A stretch of DNA of 64,000 nt from the NCBI RefSeq assembly GCF_017308985.1, contig NZ_JADWPE010000008.1, positions 62,001 to 126,000 of the forward strand. Reading direction: 5' to 3'. Source of the stretch: Lysobacter changpingensis (lineage in GTDB: Bacteria > Pseudomonadota > Gammaproteobacteria > Xanthomonadales > Xanthomonadaceae). The translations under genes and the position numbers were made by a program. The stretch's first letter is position 1. Each line of letters starts with the position of its first letter. The notes under the pieces were generated by a model, which saw only the letters and a list, made by a program, of their open reading frames with translations, was not told the origin of the DNA and ran no database searches. Positions 17,449-27,217 of this stretch are shown here, piece by piece.

Positions 17449-18194
17449 GGGCCACCGGTGAGCGGCACGAAGCGCACCGGCAGTACCTGCCGCGTGCGCA
17501 CGCGACCACGCGCGTCCTTCTCCACCAGCAGCAGCGTCTGCGTGAAAAAGCTGCTGCCCACCGGGATCACCATGCGTCCGCCGGGCTTGAGCTGTTCGAC
17601 GAGTGGCGGCGGAATCGACGATGCCGCGGCGGTGACGACGATGGCGTCGAACGGCGCGTGTTCCTTCCAGCCGTAATAGCCGTCCGCCGTGCGCGCCTGC
17701 ACGTTCGGATAGCGGCGCAGGCGCTGCGCCGCCTGCTTCGCCAGCGGCGCGACGATCTCGACCGTGTACACCTTCGCCTGCGTTTCGGCGAGCACCGCCG
17801 CCTGGTAGCCCGATCCGGTGCCGATCTCCAGGATCGCCTGCCCCGCGCGCGGCTTCGCCAGCGTGGTCATCAGCGCGACGATGTACGGCTGCGAGATCGT
17901 CTGCCCGTGGCCGATGCCGAGCGGCCGGTTCTCGTAAGCGTCGTTGCGTTCGCTTGCCGGCACGTACTCGTGGCGCGGCACGCGCGCGAGGACGTCGAGC
18001 ACCGCCGGATCGATCCGCCTCGCCGTGCCCGCGTCGGCGCGCGACTGTTCGCGCAGTTCGGCGATGAGCGCGGCGCGCGGCGCGGCATGGGGATCGGCCG
18101 CCCTCGCCGGCGGTACGAGCATCGCCGCGACGAACAACGCCAGCGCCACCGCGCAGCGATGCGGGACCCGCGCGAGGGCGACGCCGCCGTCCAT
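17445..18194 (-). CDS. pcm: Secreted protein-L-isoaspartate O-methyltransferase
   Basis: This is a 249-residue Pcm with an N-terminal signal peptide (hydrophobic stretch through about residue 32, AMLVPPARA before the cut). The catalytic core has GHGQTISQPYIVALM and the SAM loop ILEIGTGSGYQAAVL near residue 120. The enzyme methylates isoaspartyl residues so that damaged proteins can revert. Export of a SAM-dependent enzyme to the periplasm is odd, because SAM is cytoplasmic; a membrane-anchored cytoplasmic orientation is also possible. The gene overlaps the spermidine-synthase-like gene by 4 nt. It is the second Pcm-type domain in the window. Confidence 0.85.
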   Translation of the reverse strand: MDGGVALARVPHRCAVALALFVAAMLVPPARAADPHAAPRAALIAELREQSRADAGTARRIDPAVLDVLARVPRHEYVPASERNDAYENRPLGIGHGQTISQPYIVALMTTLAKPRAGQAILEIGTGSGYQAAVLAETQAKVYTVEIVAPLAKQAAQRLRRYPNVQARTADGYYGWKEHAPFDAIVVTAAASSIPPPLVEQLKPGGRMVIPVGSSFFTQTLLLVEKDARGRVRTRQVLPVRFVPLTGGP

Positions 18195-18238
18195 GGCGCG
18201 AGTCTAGGCCGGGGGGCGTTAGCGTCCCGGCAACGCGG

Positions 18239-18985
18239 TCATTCCTTCTTCGCCGCGGGCGGACGCTTGCGCGGCCGCAAACGCACCCACACGACCTGCT
18301 CGTCCTGGCGCACTTCGAACACGCCGGTGGCCTCGATCAGGTCGCGCAGCTTGCGATAGCCGTAATTGCGCGAATCCAGCGAGGCGCGGTTGGCGATCTG
18401 GTGGCCGACCGCGCCCAGGTGCGCCCAGCCGTCGTCGCCGCTGGCGGATTCGACCGCGCCGCGCAGCACGCGCATCAGGCGCGTGTCTCCGCGCAGTTCC
18501 TTCTCGGGTCTGGGCAGCGTGGCAGGCGCTGCGGCCTCGCTGGTCGGCTGGCCCAGGGCTTCCAGGTAGGTGAACTTCGAGCACGCGTTCACGAACGGCA
18601 GCGGCGTTTTCTTCTCGCCAAACCCATACACCTTCACGCCATCGGTGAGCAGGCGCATCACCAGCGGGGTGAAGTCCGCGTCGCTGGACACGATGGCGAA
18701 CGCGTCGAGGTTGCGCGCGTACAGCAGGTCCATGGCGTCGATCACCATCGCCATGTCGGAGGCGTTCTTTCCGGTGCTGTAGGCGAACTGCTGGATGGGG
18801 CGGATCGCGTATTCGTGCAGCGTCGCCTCCCAGCCCTTCAGGTGCGGGCTCTTCCAGTTGCCGTAGGCGCGGCGCACGTTGGCCGCGCCATAGCGGGCGA
18901 CCTCGGCCAGGATCACGTCGATCTTGCCGGCCGGCGCGTTGTCGGCGTCGATCAGCAGGGCGATGCGGCGCTCGGGTTCGGCCAT
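18239..18985 (-). CDS. NYN domain and OST-HTH/LOTUS domain protein
   Basis: This is a 248-residue protein. The N-terminal NYN (PIN-like) nuclease domain keeps its acidic residues: [12 protein letters not shown] near residue 8, [14 protein letters not shown] near 72, and [12 protein letters not shown] near 95, matching the metal-binding Asp pattern of the limkain b1/LabA group. The C-terminal region of about 70 residues ([19 protein letters not shown], then [16 protein letters not shown]) fits an OST-HTH/LOTUS RNA-binding fold. It is expected to bind, and perhaps cleave, RNA. The start is set at ATG 18983-18985, where the conserved NYN strand begins; the upstream in-frame extension has no family match. 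Confidence 0.87.
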   Translation of the reverse strand: MAEPERRIALLIDADNAPAGKIDVILAEVARYGAANVRRAYGNWKSPHLKGWEATLHEYAIRPIQQFAYSTGKNASDMAMVIDAMDLLYARNLDAFAIVSSDADFTPLVMRLLTDGVKVYGFGEKKTPLPFVNACSKFTYLEALGQPTSEAAAPATLPRPEKELRGDTRLMRVLRGAVESASGDDGWAHLGAVGHQIANRASLDSRNYGYRKLRDLIEATGVFEVRQDEQVVWVRLRPRKRPPAAKKE

Positions 18986-19176
18986 GGCGGATTCCGGGGA
19001 CGCGCCGGGGCGGCGTTGCGGCGAGCCTATCGCAGGCGCTTGCGTCCGGTGCAACGCGGCCGTCACGACCCGGTCCCGCAATGCGCCACGACAGGCGGGG
19101 TAGCGCTACCCCGTGCACGCGCGATCCCCCACAATGGGGCGGAACCCTCGACACGACCCTCGACAGCAACCCCACC

Positions 19177-20127
19177 ATGACCAACCAGCTCGAACAACTC
19201 CGCGCCTACTCGGCCGTCGTGGCCGACACCGGCGACATCGATGCGATCGCCCGCTTCCACCCGCTCGACGCCACCACCAATCCCTCGCTGCTGCTCAAGG
19301 CCGCCTCGCTGCCGCGCTACGCGCCGCTGATCGACTCGGCGATCTCGCAGGCACGTGGCACCGATCTGGTCGCGCGCGTGTCCGACGCCGCCGATCTGCT
19401 GGCGGTGACGGTGGGCGTGGAGATCCTCAAGCTCATCCCCGGCCGCGTTTCGACCGAAGTCGACGCGCGCCACAGCTTCGACACGCAGGCCACGCTGGCG
19501 CAGGCGCGCAAGCTGGTCGCGCTGTACGAACAGGTCGGCATCGGCCGCGAGCGGCTGCTGATCAAGATCGCCTCGACGTGGGAAGGCATCCGCGCCGCCG
19601 AGCAGCTCGAGCGCGAAGGCATCAACTGCAATCTCACGCTGCTGTTCTCCTTCGCCCAGGCCGTGGCCTGCGCGGAAGCGGGCGTGTTCCTGATCTCGCC
19701 GTTCGTGGGCCGCATCCTCGACTGGCACCTGGCCAACGGCGCCGGGAAGCCCGCGACGCCGCAGGACGACCCGGGCGTGCAGTCGGTCACCCGCATCTGG
19801 CAGCACTACAAGCGCCACGGCTTCGACACCGTGGTGATGGGCGCGAGCTTCCGCAACACGGGGCAGGTGCTGGCGCTGGCCGGTTGCGATCGCCTGACGA
19901 TCTCGCCGGATCTGCTGCACGCGCTGGCCGATGCCGAAGGCGAGGTGCCGCGTGCGCTGGTGGACAGCGGCGAACGCGCGCCGGCGCCGGCACGCATCGA
20001 CGAACGCACCTTCCGCTGGGACCACAACGAGGACGCGATGGCGACCGACAAGCTCGCCGACGGCATCCGCAAGTTCGCCGCCGACCAGCGCAAGCTGGAG
20101 GCGATGCTGGCGCAGCGGCTGGGGTAA
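19177..20127 (+). CDS. tal: Transaldolase
   Basis: This is a 316-residue class I transaldolase of the non-oxidative pentose phosphate pathway. It moves dihydroxyacetone units between sedoheptulose-7-phosphate and glyceraldehyde-3-phosphate. The Schiff-base Lys130 lies in [12 protein letters not shown], and Asp17 plus the N-terminal DATTNPSLL motif are in place. Length and residues match E. coli TalB (Lys132). The start at ATG 19177 begins with [12 protein letters not shown], as in the family. It is divergent from the NYN gene and followed by a REP-like element. Confidence 0.96.
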   Translation: MTNQLEQLRAYSAVVADTGDIDAIARFHPLDATTNPSLLLKAASLPRYAPLIDSAISQARGTDLVARVSDAADLLAVTVGVEILKLIPGRVSTEVDARHSFDTQATLAQARKLVALYEQVGIGRERLLIKIASTWEGIRAAEQLEREGINCNLTLLFSFAQAVACAEAGVFLISPFVGRILDWHLANGAGKPATPQDDPGVQSVTRIWQHYKRHGFDTVVMGASFRNTGQVLALAGCDRLTISPDLLHALADAEGEVPRALVDSGERAPAPARIDERTFRWDHNEDAMATDKLADGIRKFAADQRKLEAMLAQRLG

Positions 20128-20186
20128 GCATTCAGGCTGCCGCGTGATGCACTGGAAGCCCGGCGCGTGCCGGGCTTCCTGCTTCT

Positions 20187-20268
20187 GTAGCCAGGGTAAG
20201 GCCGAAGGCCGCACCCGGGTGGGGGCCGCATCGACGCAACCCGGGTGCGCTTCGCTTACCCGGGCTAC
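20187..20268. repeat. Paired REP-like palindrome, copy 2
   Basis: GTAGCC and the inverted CCCGGGCTAC flank about 70 nt between the transaldolase stop and the MFS start. The left arm is the 'aaggccgaaggccgcac' variant, the right arm 'gtgcgcttcgctta'. Confidence 0.8.
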
Positions 20269-20316
20269 AAGGGCGGCGTCAACGCGTCATCGGGTTCGTT
20301 CGGGCAAACTATCGGC

Positions 20317-21657
20317 ATGGATGCCACCGCCCCGATGACACCCACCCAGCGCCTGCGCAGCATCTTCAGCGGTTCGGTCGGCAATCTGGTCGAGTGGTAC
20401 GACTGGTACGCCTACTCCGCGTTCGCGATCTATTTCGCGCCGCACTTCTTCCCCAAGGGAAACACCACGGCGCAGCTGCTCGACACGGCGGCGGTGTTCG
20501 CCGTGGGCTTCCTGATGCGTCCGGTCGGCGGGTGGCTGATGGGCCTGTACGCCGATCGCCACGGCCGCAAGGCCGCGCTGATGCTCTCGGTGCTGCTGAT
20601 GTGCGCCGGCTCGCTGCTGATCGCCCTCGCGCCCGGCCACGAGCGCATCGGCGTCGCCGCGCCCGCGCTGCTGGTGTTCGCGCGATTGCTGCAGGGCCTC
20701 AGCGTGGGCGGCGAGTACGGCACCTCCGCGACGTACCTGAGCGAGATGGCCGAATCGAAGCATCGCGGTTTCTGGTCCAGCTTCCAGTACGTCACGCTGG
20801 TGATGGGCCAACTGCTCGCGCTGGCGCTGCTGGTGCTGCTGCAGCGCGCGTTCCTCACCGAGGAGCAACTGCACGACTGGGGCTGGCGTATCCCGTTCGT
20901 GGTCGGCGCGCTGTGCGCGCTGACCGCGCTGTGGCTGCGGCGCGGCATGCAGGAAACCGAATCCTTCGCCGTCGCCAGAACGCGCGAGCGCACGCAGCGA
21001 GGCAGCCTGCGCGTGCTGCTGCAGCATCCGCGCGAAGTGCTCACCGTGATCGGCCTCACCATGGGCGGCACGCTGTCGTTCTACACGTTCACCACCTACC
21101 CGCAGAAGTTCCTGGTGAACACCGGCGGTTTCAGCAAGGCCGATGCGACGCTGATCTCCGCGATATCGCTGTTCGTGTTCATGCTGCTGCAGCCGCTGGT
21201 CGGCGCGCTGTCGGACCGCACCGGGCGGCGTCCGATCCTGATCGCCTTTGGCGTGCTCGGCACGCTGTTCACCTACACCATCCTCAGCGGCATCGCGGCC
21301 TCGCGCACGGTGATGGACGCGTTCTTCTGGGTGATGTCGGGCCTGCTGATCGTCACCGGCTACACATCGATCAACGCGGTGGTGAAGGCCGAGCTGTTCC
21401 CCGCGCACATCCGCGCGCTCGGCGTCGGCCTGCCGTATGCGCTGACGGTGTCGGTGTTCGGCGGCACGGCGGAATACATCGCGTTGTGGTTCAAGCAGAT
21501 CGGCCACGAATCGTGGTTCTACGTCTACGTGACCGCATGCGTGGCGGCGTCGCTGTGCGTGTATGCGCTGATGCGCGACACCCGGAAGCACTCGCGCATC
21601 GACCGCGACCACGACATCGCCGACCATCTCGACTGCAACGCAAGGGAACGCGCATGA
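20317..21657 (+). CDS. MFS transporter, metabolite:H+ symporter (KgtP-like)
   Basis: This is a 446-residue transporter of the MHS group of the major facilitator superfamily, with about twelve membrane segments. The first helix WYDWYAYSAFAIYFAP and motif A GLYADRHGRKAAL near residue 85, repeated as ALSDRTGRRPILI in the second half, are typical of alpha-ketoglutarate, shikimate and proline/betaine permeases. The substrate is probably a small organic acid, but the exact one is open. The frame opens 24 codons further upstream inside the REP element; ATG 20317 (MDATAPMTPTQRLRSIF) is the likely start. It overlaps the NDH-2 gene by 4 nt. Confidence 0.9.
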   Translation: MDATAPMTPTQRLRSIFSGSVGNLVEWYDWYAYSAFAIYFAPHFFPKGNTTAQLLDTAAVFAVGFLMRPVGGWLMGLYADRHGRKAALMLSVLLMCAGSLLIALAPGHERIGVAAPALLVFARLLQGLSVGGEYGTSATYLSEMAESKHRGFWSSFQYVTLVMGQLLALALLVLLQRAFLTEEQLHDWGWRIPFVVGALCALTALWLRRGMQETESFAVARTRERTQRGSLRVLLQHPREVLTVIGLTMGGTLSFYTFTTYPQKFLVNTGGFSKADATLISAISLFVFMLLQPLVGALSDRTGRRPILIAFGVLGTLFTYTILSGIAASRTVMDAFFWVMSGLLIVTGYTSINAVVKAELFPAHIRALGVGLPYALTVSVFGGTAEYIALWFKQIGHESWFYVYVTACVAASLCVYALMRDTRKHSRIDRDHDIADHLDCNARERA

Positions 21658-22922
21658 CGGATTCAAACGCACGTCCGCACGCGATCATCGTGGGCGGCGG
21701 CTTCGGCGGCCTGTGGGCGACGCGCGCGCTCGCCGGCAACGACGTCCGCATCACGCTGATCGACCGGCGCAACCACCACCTGTTCCAGCCGCTGCTCTAC
21801 CAAGTCGCGACCGCCGGCCTGTCGTCGCCCGACATCGCCGCGCCGCTGCGCCACATCCTGCGCAACCAGGACAACGTCGAAGTGCGACTGGGCGAAGTCA
21901 TCGGCCTGGACATGCAGGCGCGCACGGTGTCGCTCGCCGATGGCGATGCGTTGCGCTACGACTACCTGCTGCTCGCCAGCGGCGCGACGCACGCGTACTT
22001 CGGCCACGACGAATGGAGCAAGGATGCGCCCGGCCTGAAAACGCTGGACGACGCGCTGGCGATCCGCCGTCGCCTGCTGCTCGCGTTCGAACGCGCCGAA
22101 GCCTGCGACGATCCCGCCGAACGCGACGCGTGGCTGAACTTCGCCGTCGTCGGCGGCGGCCCGACCGGCGTGGAGCTCGCCGGCACGCTGGCGGAGATCG
22201 CCCGCCACACGCTCACCCGCGAGTTCCGCAACATCGATCCCTCGCACGCACGCGTGCGGCTGATCGAAGCCGGGCCGCGCGTGCTCGCGTCGTTTCCCGA
22301 ATCGCTTTCGGAGAAGGCGCGCAGGCAGTTGCAGAAGCTCGGCGTGGACGTCGTCACCGGCACGCCGGTGAATGCGATCGATGCGAACGGCTACACGCTC
22401 GGCGACACGTTCGTTCCCTCGCGCACGGTGCTGTGGGCCGCGGGCGTGGCGGCCTCGCCGCTGGGCGCGCTGCTCGGCGTGCCGCGCGATCGCGCCGGCC
22501 GCGTGCCGGTGGAGGCCGACCTGAGCGTGCCCGGGCATCCGGAGATCTTCGTCGCCGGCGACCTCGCCAGCGTGCAGCAGGACGGCAAGCCCGTGCCCGG
22601 CGTCGCGCCCGCCGCGAAGCAGATGGGCGCGCACGTGGCGAAGGCGATCCAGGCGCGGCTGGCGGGCCGTCCTTCGCCCGCGTTCCGCTATCGCGACTTC
22701 GGCAATCTCGCGACGATCGGCCGCATGGCGGCGGTCGTCGACCTGCACGGCTTCAAGCTGTCCGGCCTGCTCGCGTGGTGGTTCTGGCTCGCGGCGCACG
22801 TGTTCTTCCTCATCGGCTTCCGCAACCGGCTGATCGTGCTGCTCAATTGGGCATGGTCGTACTGGAGCTACCAGCGGCACGCCCGGATCATCCTCGGCCG
22901 CGACGCACCGCCGCCGGGCTGA
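21654..22922 (+). CDS. ndh: Type II NADH dehydrogenase (NDH-2) family FAD oxidoreductase
   Basis: This is a 422-residue single-subunit NADH:quinone oxidoreductase-like protein, a non-proton-pumping membrane dehydrogenase. It has an N-terminal FAD Rossmann motif IVGGGFGGLWATRAL and a second NADH-binding motif VVGGGPTGVELAGTLAEI near residue 165. Conserved VPVEADLSVPGHPEIFVAGD near residue 283 is the second FAD-contact segment. A C-terminal hydrophobic/amphipathic stretch (AWWFWLAAHVFFLIGF) suggests membrane attachment. The start ATG overlaps the MFS stop (ATGA), so the two are translationally coupled. Whether it uses NADH or NADPH is not read from sequence. Confidence 0.92.
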   Translation: MTDSNARPHAIIVGGGFGGLWATRALAGNDVRITLIDRRNHHLFQPLLYQVATAGLSSPDIAAPLRHILRNQDNVEVRLGEVIGLDMQARTVSLADGDALRYDYLLLASGATHAYFGHDEWSKDAPGLKTLDDALAIRRRLLLAFERAEACDDPAERDAWLNFAVVGGGPTGVELAGTLAEIARHTLTREFRNIDPSHARVRLIEAGPRVLASFPESLSEKARRQLQKLGVDVVTGTPVNAIDANGYTLGDTFVPSRTVLWAAGVAASPLGALLGVPRDRAGRVPVEADLSVPGHPEIFVAGDLASVQQDGKPVPGVAPAAKQMGAHVAKAIQARLAGRPSPAFRYRDFGNLATIGRMAAVVDLHGFKLSGLLAWWFWLAAHVFFLIGFRNRLIVLLNWAWSYWSYQRHARIILGRDAPPPG

Positions 22923-22925
22923 TGT

Positions 22926-23390
22926 TCATGCACGCGTGACGCGGCACGCGTAGCAGCCGTAACGCGCGAAGTGCACGTGCAGGTAGCCGACGTCGGCGCG
23001 ATCGAAGAAGCGCGCGATGAGCGATTCAATCGCCGCGCCTTCGACGACGTCGGCGATGCGCATCATGCCGTCGTCGCCGTAGGCGCGGATCGAGAGCGGG
23101 CGGCGGCGCAGTTGTTCGGGAACTTCGCCGATGGCCGGCGTCGTGTCCGTTGCGTTCTCGCGCACGAAGATCGGGCCGGATGCGCGATACGGCGTGGCGA
23201 CGGCATGGTGCTCGTACGGCAACAGCACCAGGCGTTCGCCCGGCTCCGCATCGCGCAGGCTCACGCGACAGGGAAACGATGCGGCCTGGTCGGCGACGAC
23301 GCGGCGGATGTCGCGCGCGGCGAGTTCGTCGTCGGTGAGCGCGAACAGCGGCGCGAACCGTGCAGCGGGCAGTGCGTGGATGCGGAACAT
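22926..23390 (-). CDS. DUF1203 domain-containing protein
   Basis: This is a 154-residue protein with the family features MFRIHALPA, an early LTDDELAARDIRR, a CRVSLRDAEPGE block with a conserved Cys, and a C-terminal HVHFARYGCYACRV segment with two Cys. It may act as a small enzyme or redox protein, but its role is unknown. It starts at ATG 23388-23390, preceded by GGAG. It converges with ndh, only 3 nt after that gene's stop. Confidence 0.85.
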   Translation of the reverse strand: MFRIHALPAARFAPLFALTDDELAARDIRRVVADQAASFPCRVSLRDAEPGERLVLLPYEHHAVATPYRASGPIFVRENATDTTPAIGEVPEQLRRRPLSIRAYGDDGMMRIADVVEGAAIESLIARFFDRADVGYLHVHFARYGCYACRVTRA

Positions 23391-23480
23391 GACGGGCTCC
23401 TGTTGGATGCCGTCATGCTCGCCGCGACGCGCGGGGTTCGATATCCGATCCTTGCGGCGAGTCGCGGGGCCGCAACGAAG

Positions 23481-23504
23481 AACGGCCCGGTTTCCCGGGC
23501 CGTT
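23481..23504 (-). terminator. Terminator-like hairpin 3' of rpoH
   Basis: On the minus strand, AACGGCCCGG pairs with CCGGGCCGTT around GAAA, 23 nt beyond the rpoH stop. It is followed by a weak T-containing tail (CTTCGTT), so it is a plausible but not strong intrinsic terminator. Confidence 0.55.
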
Positions 23505-23526
23505 TCGCATGCATCGCGTTGCCGAC

Positions 23527-24411
<885 letters not shown>

Positions 24412-24412
24412 C

Positions 24413-24439
24413 TTAGCAGTCGATATGGTGGTCTGCTAA
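24413..24439 (-). promoter_or_regulatory. CIRCE-like inverted repeat at the rpoH start
   Basis: TTAGCAGTC, 9 nt, then GTCTGCTAA has the 9-9-9 layout of the HrcA operator CIRCE (TTAGCACTC-N9-GAGTGCTAA). It differs from consensus at three of eighteen arm positions. It lies 1 nt upstream of the first candidate rpoH start codon, where repressor binding would block transcription. The spacer contains CATATC, a possible -10 element. Confidence 0.5.
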
Positions 24440-24696
24440 AGGTCGAAAGGGCCTCAGTGTTTCATGGATGGGATAAAGCGAGGAACGAGCCAGGACGGAA
24501 CGAGAAGTGAGAGGAAGCGGCGTCGCTTCGCGTCTTGTTGGCTTGCGAATCAATCATTTGGGCCGTGAGCGGGGCGTCGGGACCACGTGACCGCACGCCC
24601 GTGGCACGGGCCATTCATAGACCGGAACGGGGCCGGAAAGTTCACGCGAACGAACGCCGGGCCGCCGGGGCCCCGATGAGCCCGCCCAGCCCGCGT

Positions 24697-25419
24697 TCAG
24701 ACCCGCAGCGCGGCCCGGCCAGGGAGCGACCAGTCGATCGGCGTCTTGCCATGGCGGGCGAGGTACTCGTTGGCGGCCGAGAAATGGCCCGAGCCGATGA
24801 AGCCCCGATGCGCCGACAGCGGGGAGGGATGCGGCGCCTTCAGCACCTTGTGGCGACGCGGGTCGATGACCTTGCCCTTCGCCTGCGCGTAGCTGCCCCA
24901 GAGCATGAACACCAGGCCCTCGCGCTCGCGGTTGAGCACGTCGACCACGTGGTCGGTGAAGCCTTCCCAGCCCTTGCCCTGGTGGGCCCCGGCCCGGCCT
25001 TCCTCCACCGTCAGCACGGCGTTGAGCATCAGCACGCCCTGCCGCGCCCACGGCAGCAGGCAGCCGTGGTCCGGCCGCGGGAGGCCGAGGTCGCGCTGGA
25101 TCTCCTTGAAGATGTTGTCCAGCGACGGCGGCACCGCCACGCCGGGCTGCACCGAGAAACACAGGCCGTGCGCCTGGCCGATGCCGTGGTACGGGTCCTG
25201 GCCGAGGATGACGACCTTGACCTCGTCGAAGGGCGTCGCGTCGAAGGCCGCGAAGATGTCCGGTCCCGGCGGGAAGATCCGCGCGCCGGCCGCCTTGCGT
25301 TCGCGCAGGAAGGACGCGAGCTCCCGCATGTCCGGCCGCTGCAGGTAGTCGCCGATCCTCGCCTTCCACGACGGGTCCAGCCGGACGCGGTCGTGGCTGC
25401 TGTCCGCCGCCTCGTTCAT
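24697..25419 (-). CDS. ung: Uracil-DNA glycosylase (family 1)
   Basis: This is a 240-residue family-1 UNG, which removes uracil from DNA as the first step of base excision repair. The water-activating GQDPYHG loop has Asp75, and HPSPLS with His197 is the second catalytic motif; [18 protein letters not shown] near residue 120 is also standard. It starts at ATG 25417-25419, overlapping the stop of the response regulator by 4 nt. It is therefore the last gene of the ftsE-ftsX-receiver-ung cluster. All catalytic residues are present. Confidence 0.96.
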   Translation of the reverse strand: MNEAADSSHDRVRLDPSWKARIGDYLQRPDMRELASFLRERKAAGARIFPPGPDIFAAFDATPFDEVKVVILGQDPYHGIGQAHGLCFSVQPGVAVPPSLDNIFKEIQRDLGLPRPDHGCLLPWARQGVLMLNAVLTVEEGRAGAHQGKGWEGFTDHVVDVLNREREGLVFMLWGSYAQAKGKVIDPRRHKVLKAPHPSPLSAHRGFIGSGHFSAANEYLARHGKTPIDWSLPGRAALRV

Positions 25420-26255
25420 GCGTCCAGCGCCGCCTGCTCCGGCAGTCGCGCCAGGCGCAGCTGGAACAGCGTCTTCGTCACCAGCAGGCGTTCCTCGATC
25501 GGCTTGAGCACCAGATCGTTCGCGCCCGCGCGGATCAGTGCGCTCTGGTTGTCGGCGTTGCCGTCGCCGGTCATCACCAGCACCGGCAGGCGACGCTTGC
25601 CGTGGCCGTAGTCCTCGCGCAGGCGGGCGAGCAGGTCGTTGCCGCCCAGTGCGCCCTTCAGGTAGACGTCGGTCAGCACGAGATCGCAGCCGATGTCGTC
25701 CTGTCCACGGTGCGTTTCCAGGTAGTCCAGCGCCTCTTCCACGCCGACGAAGTGCAGCACGGTCAGGCCGTGGCGTTCGAGCATGCGCTTGGTCGCCAGG
25801 GCGACGACCTTGCTGTCCTCGACGTAGAGCACGCGCGCGCCCGGGATCGGCTGCGGCTGCACGTAGCCGCGGATGAACGCCGCCAGCGCGGTGTGGCCAA
25901 GCGATTTGTCGAAGTAGTCGGTGACGTCTTCGGTGAAGCGGCGCGATTCCAGGTGCGACTGCGCATCGCCGGAGACGACGATGATCGGCACGTACGCCTG
26001 CCCCGCCGATTCGCGCACGGCGCGCGCCAGCGCGATGCCGTCGCCGTCAGGCAGCACGAGCGAGGTCGTCACCAGGTCGACCGCGCCGTTCGCGAGCGCC
26101 GCGCGCGCCTCGGCGATGTCGGCACAGGGCACGACGACCGCGTCGGTGAGTTCGCGCGCGAGCACGTCGCCGATCAGCTTGCGCACCAGCCTGGAGCCGT
26201 CGACCACCATGATCCGGGGCGCGGCGTTGGCGAGATGGCGGAGGTCCTGGCTCAT
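25416..26255 (-). CDS. Response regulator with two receiver domains, the first degenerate
   Basis: This is a 279-residue protein built of two REC domains with no DNA-binding or output domain. In the first (about residues 13-130) the usual acidic pair is replaced (VVDGS) and the phospho-acceptor Asp is a Ser (Ser65 in [13 protein letters not shown]), so it cannot be phosphorylated in the normal way. The second (about 141-268) is intact: Glu146/Asp147, Asp196 in VLTDVYLKG, Thr229 and Lys251 in LKPI. It would act as a phospho-relay or stand-alone signal protein with a pseudo-receiver. It overlaps ftsX and ung by 4 nt each, hence is co-translated with the ftsEX division machinery. Confidence 0.85.
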   Translation of the reverse strand: MSQDLRHLANAAPRIMVVDGSRLVRKLIGDVLARELTDAVVVPCADIAEARAALANGAVDLVTTSLVLPDGDGIALARAVRESAGQAYVPIIVVSGDAQSHLESRRFTEDVTDYFDKSLGHTALAAFIRGYVQPQPIPGARVLYVEDSKVVALATKRMLERHGLTVLHFVGVEEALDYLETHRGQDDIGCDLVLTDVYLKGALGGNDLLARLREDYGHGKRRLPVLVMTGDGNADNQSALIRAGANDLVLKPIEERLLVTKTLFQLRLARLPEQAALDA

Positions 26256-27217
26256 GTCGTCGGTCGCGTCTGGCGCAGGTAGTGGCCGGTCACCAGGCCG
26301 GCACCGATCCAGCCGAGCAGGCCGGCGCCGATCACGATCGCAATGGCGTCGACCAGATCGAAACCACGCAGCGCGAAGCGGCTTCCGTAACTCTGTGCGA
26401 GCGCGGCGAGCGGCTCGCGCAGCGCGTGGTCGGCGGCGGTGAGCAGCGCCAGCGCGAGCACGCCGGCGACCAGGCCGTAGCTCAGGCCCAGGTACAGGAA
26501 CGGCCGGCGGATGAAGCCGTCGGTGGCGCCGAGCTGCTGCAGCACGGCGATTTCCTCGCGGCGCGACTGGATGTCCAGCCGCACCGTGTTGCCGACCACC
26601 AGCAGCGCGCCCAGGCCGAGCAGCAGCGCCAGCACCCACGCCAGGCGCACGCCGAAGCGCAGCCACTGGTCCAGGCGCTGGCGCCACGCGGCGTCGTGCT
26701 GGACGACGTCGACTTCGGGCAGCGTGCGCAGCGAATCGGCGAGCATCGTCTCGTCGCCCTTCGGCGTCACGATCAGCACGCTGGGCAGCGGATTGCCTTC
26801 CACCGCGGTGATCGCCTCCGCGAGGCCGCTGCTGCGGCGCAGTTCTTCCATGCCCTGCTCGGGCGTGCGCAGGTCCAAGGTGGCGATGTCGCCACGGCCG
26901 CGCAGCTGGTCGGCCAGCGCGCGGGCGCGGTCGAGCGTGATCTGGGGCTTGAGGAACAGGCTGATCTGCCGCGACTGCTCCACGGTGCCGGTAAAGCGTT
27001 CGACGTTGCCCAGCGCCGCCCACAAACCGAGCGGCAAGGTGATCGCCACCGCCATCACGCCGATGGTGAGCGCGGTCGCCCACGGCTTGCGCAGCATGCG
27101 GCCGACGCTGGCGACGAGGCTGTAGACGTGGTGGTCGAACCACGTGGCAAGCCGGGAACGCGCGCCCGAATCCGGGCGCGACGGACGGGTCGATGCATTG
27201 GCGGTCGGCGCGCTCAC
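26252..27217 (-). CDS. ftsX: Cell division permease-like protein FtsX
   Basis: This is a 321-residue inner-membrane partner of FtsE. The FtsEX complex activates septal peptidoglycan hydrolases via an extracytoplasmic domain. The first membrane segment is near residues 45-70 (ATALTIGVMAVAITLPLGLW), followed by a large extracytoplasmic domain (about 75-190) and three C-terminal helices. The FtsX-type motif EIAVLQQLGATDGFI lies near residue 225. It overlaps FtsE by 4 nt upstream and the receiver protein by 4 nt downstream. Confidence 0.94.
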   Translation of the reverse strand: MSAPTANASTRPSRPDSGARSRLATWFDHHVYSLVASVGRMLRKPWATALTIGVMAVAITLPLGLWAALGNVERFTGTVEQSRQISLFLKPQITLDRARALADQLRGRGDIATLDLRTPEQGMEELRRSSGLAEAITAVEGNPLPSVLIVTPKGDETMLADSLRTLPEVDVVQHDAAWRQRLDQWLRFGVRLAWVLALLLGLGALLVVGNTVRLDIQSRREEIAVLQQLGATDGFIRRPFLYLGLSYGLVAGVLALALLTAADHALREPLAALAQSYGSRFALRGFDLVDAIAIVIGAGLLGWIGAGLVTGHYLRQTRPTT

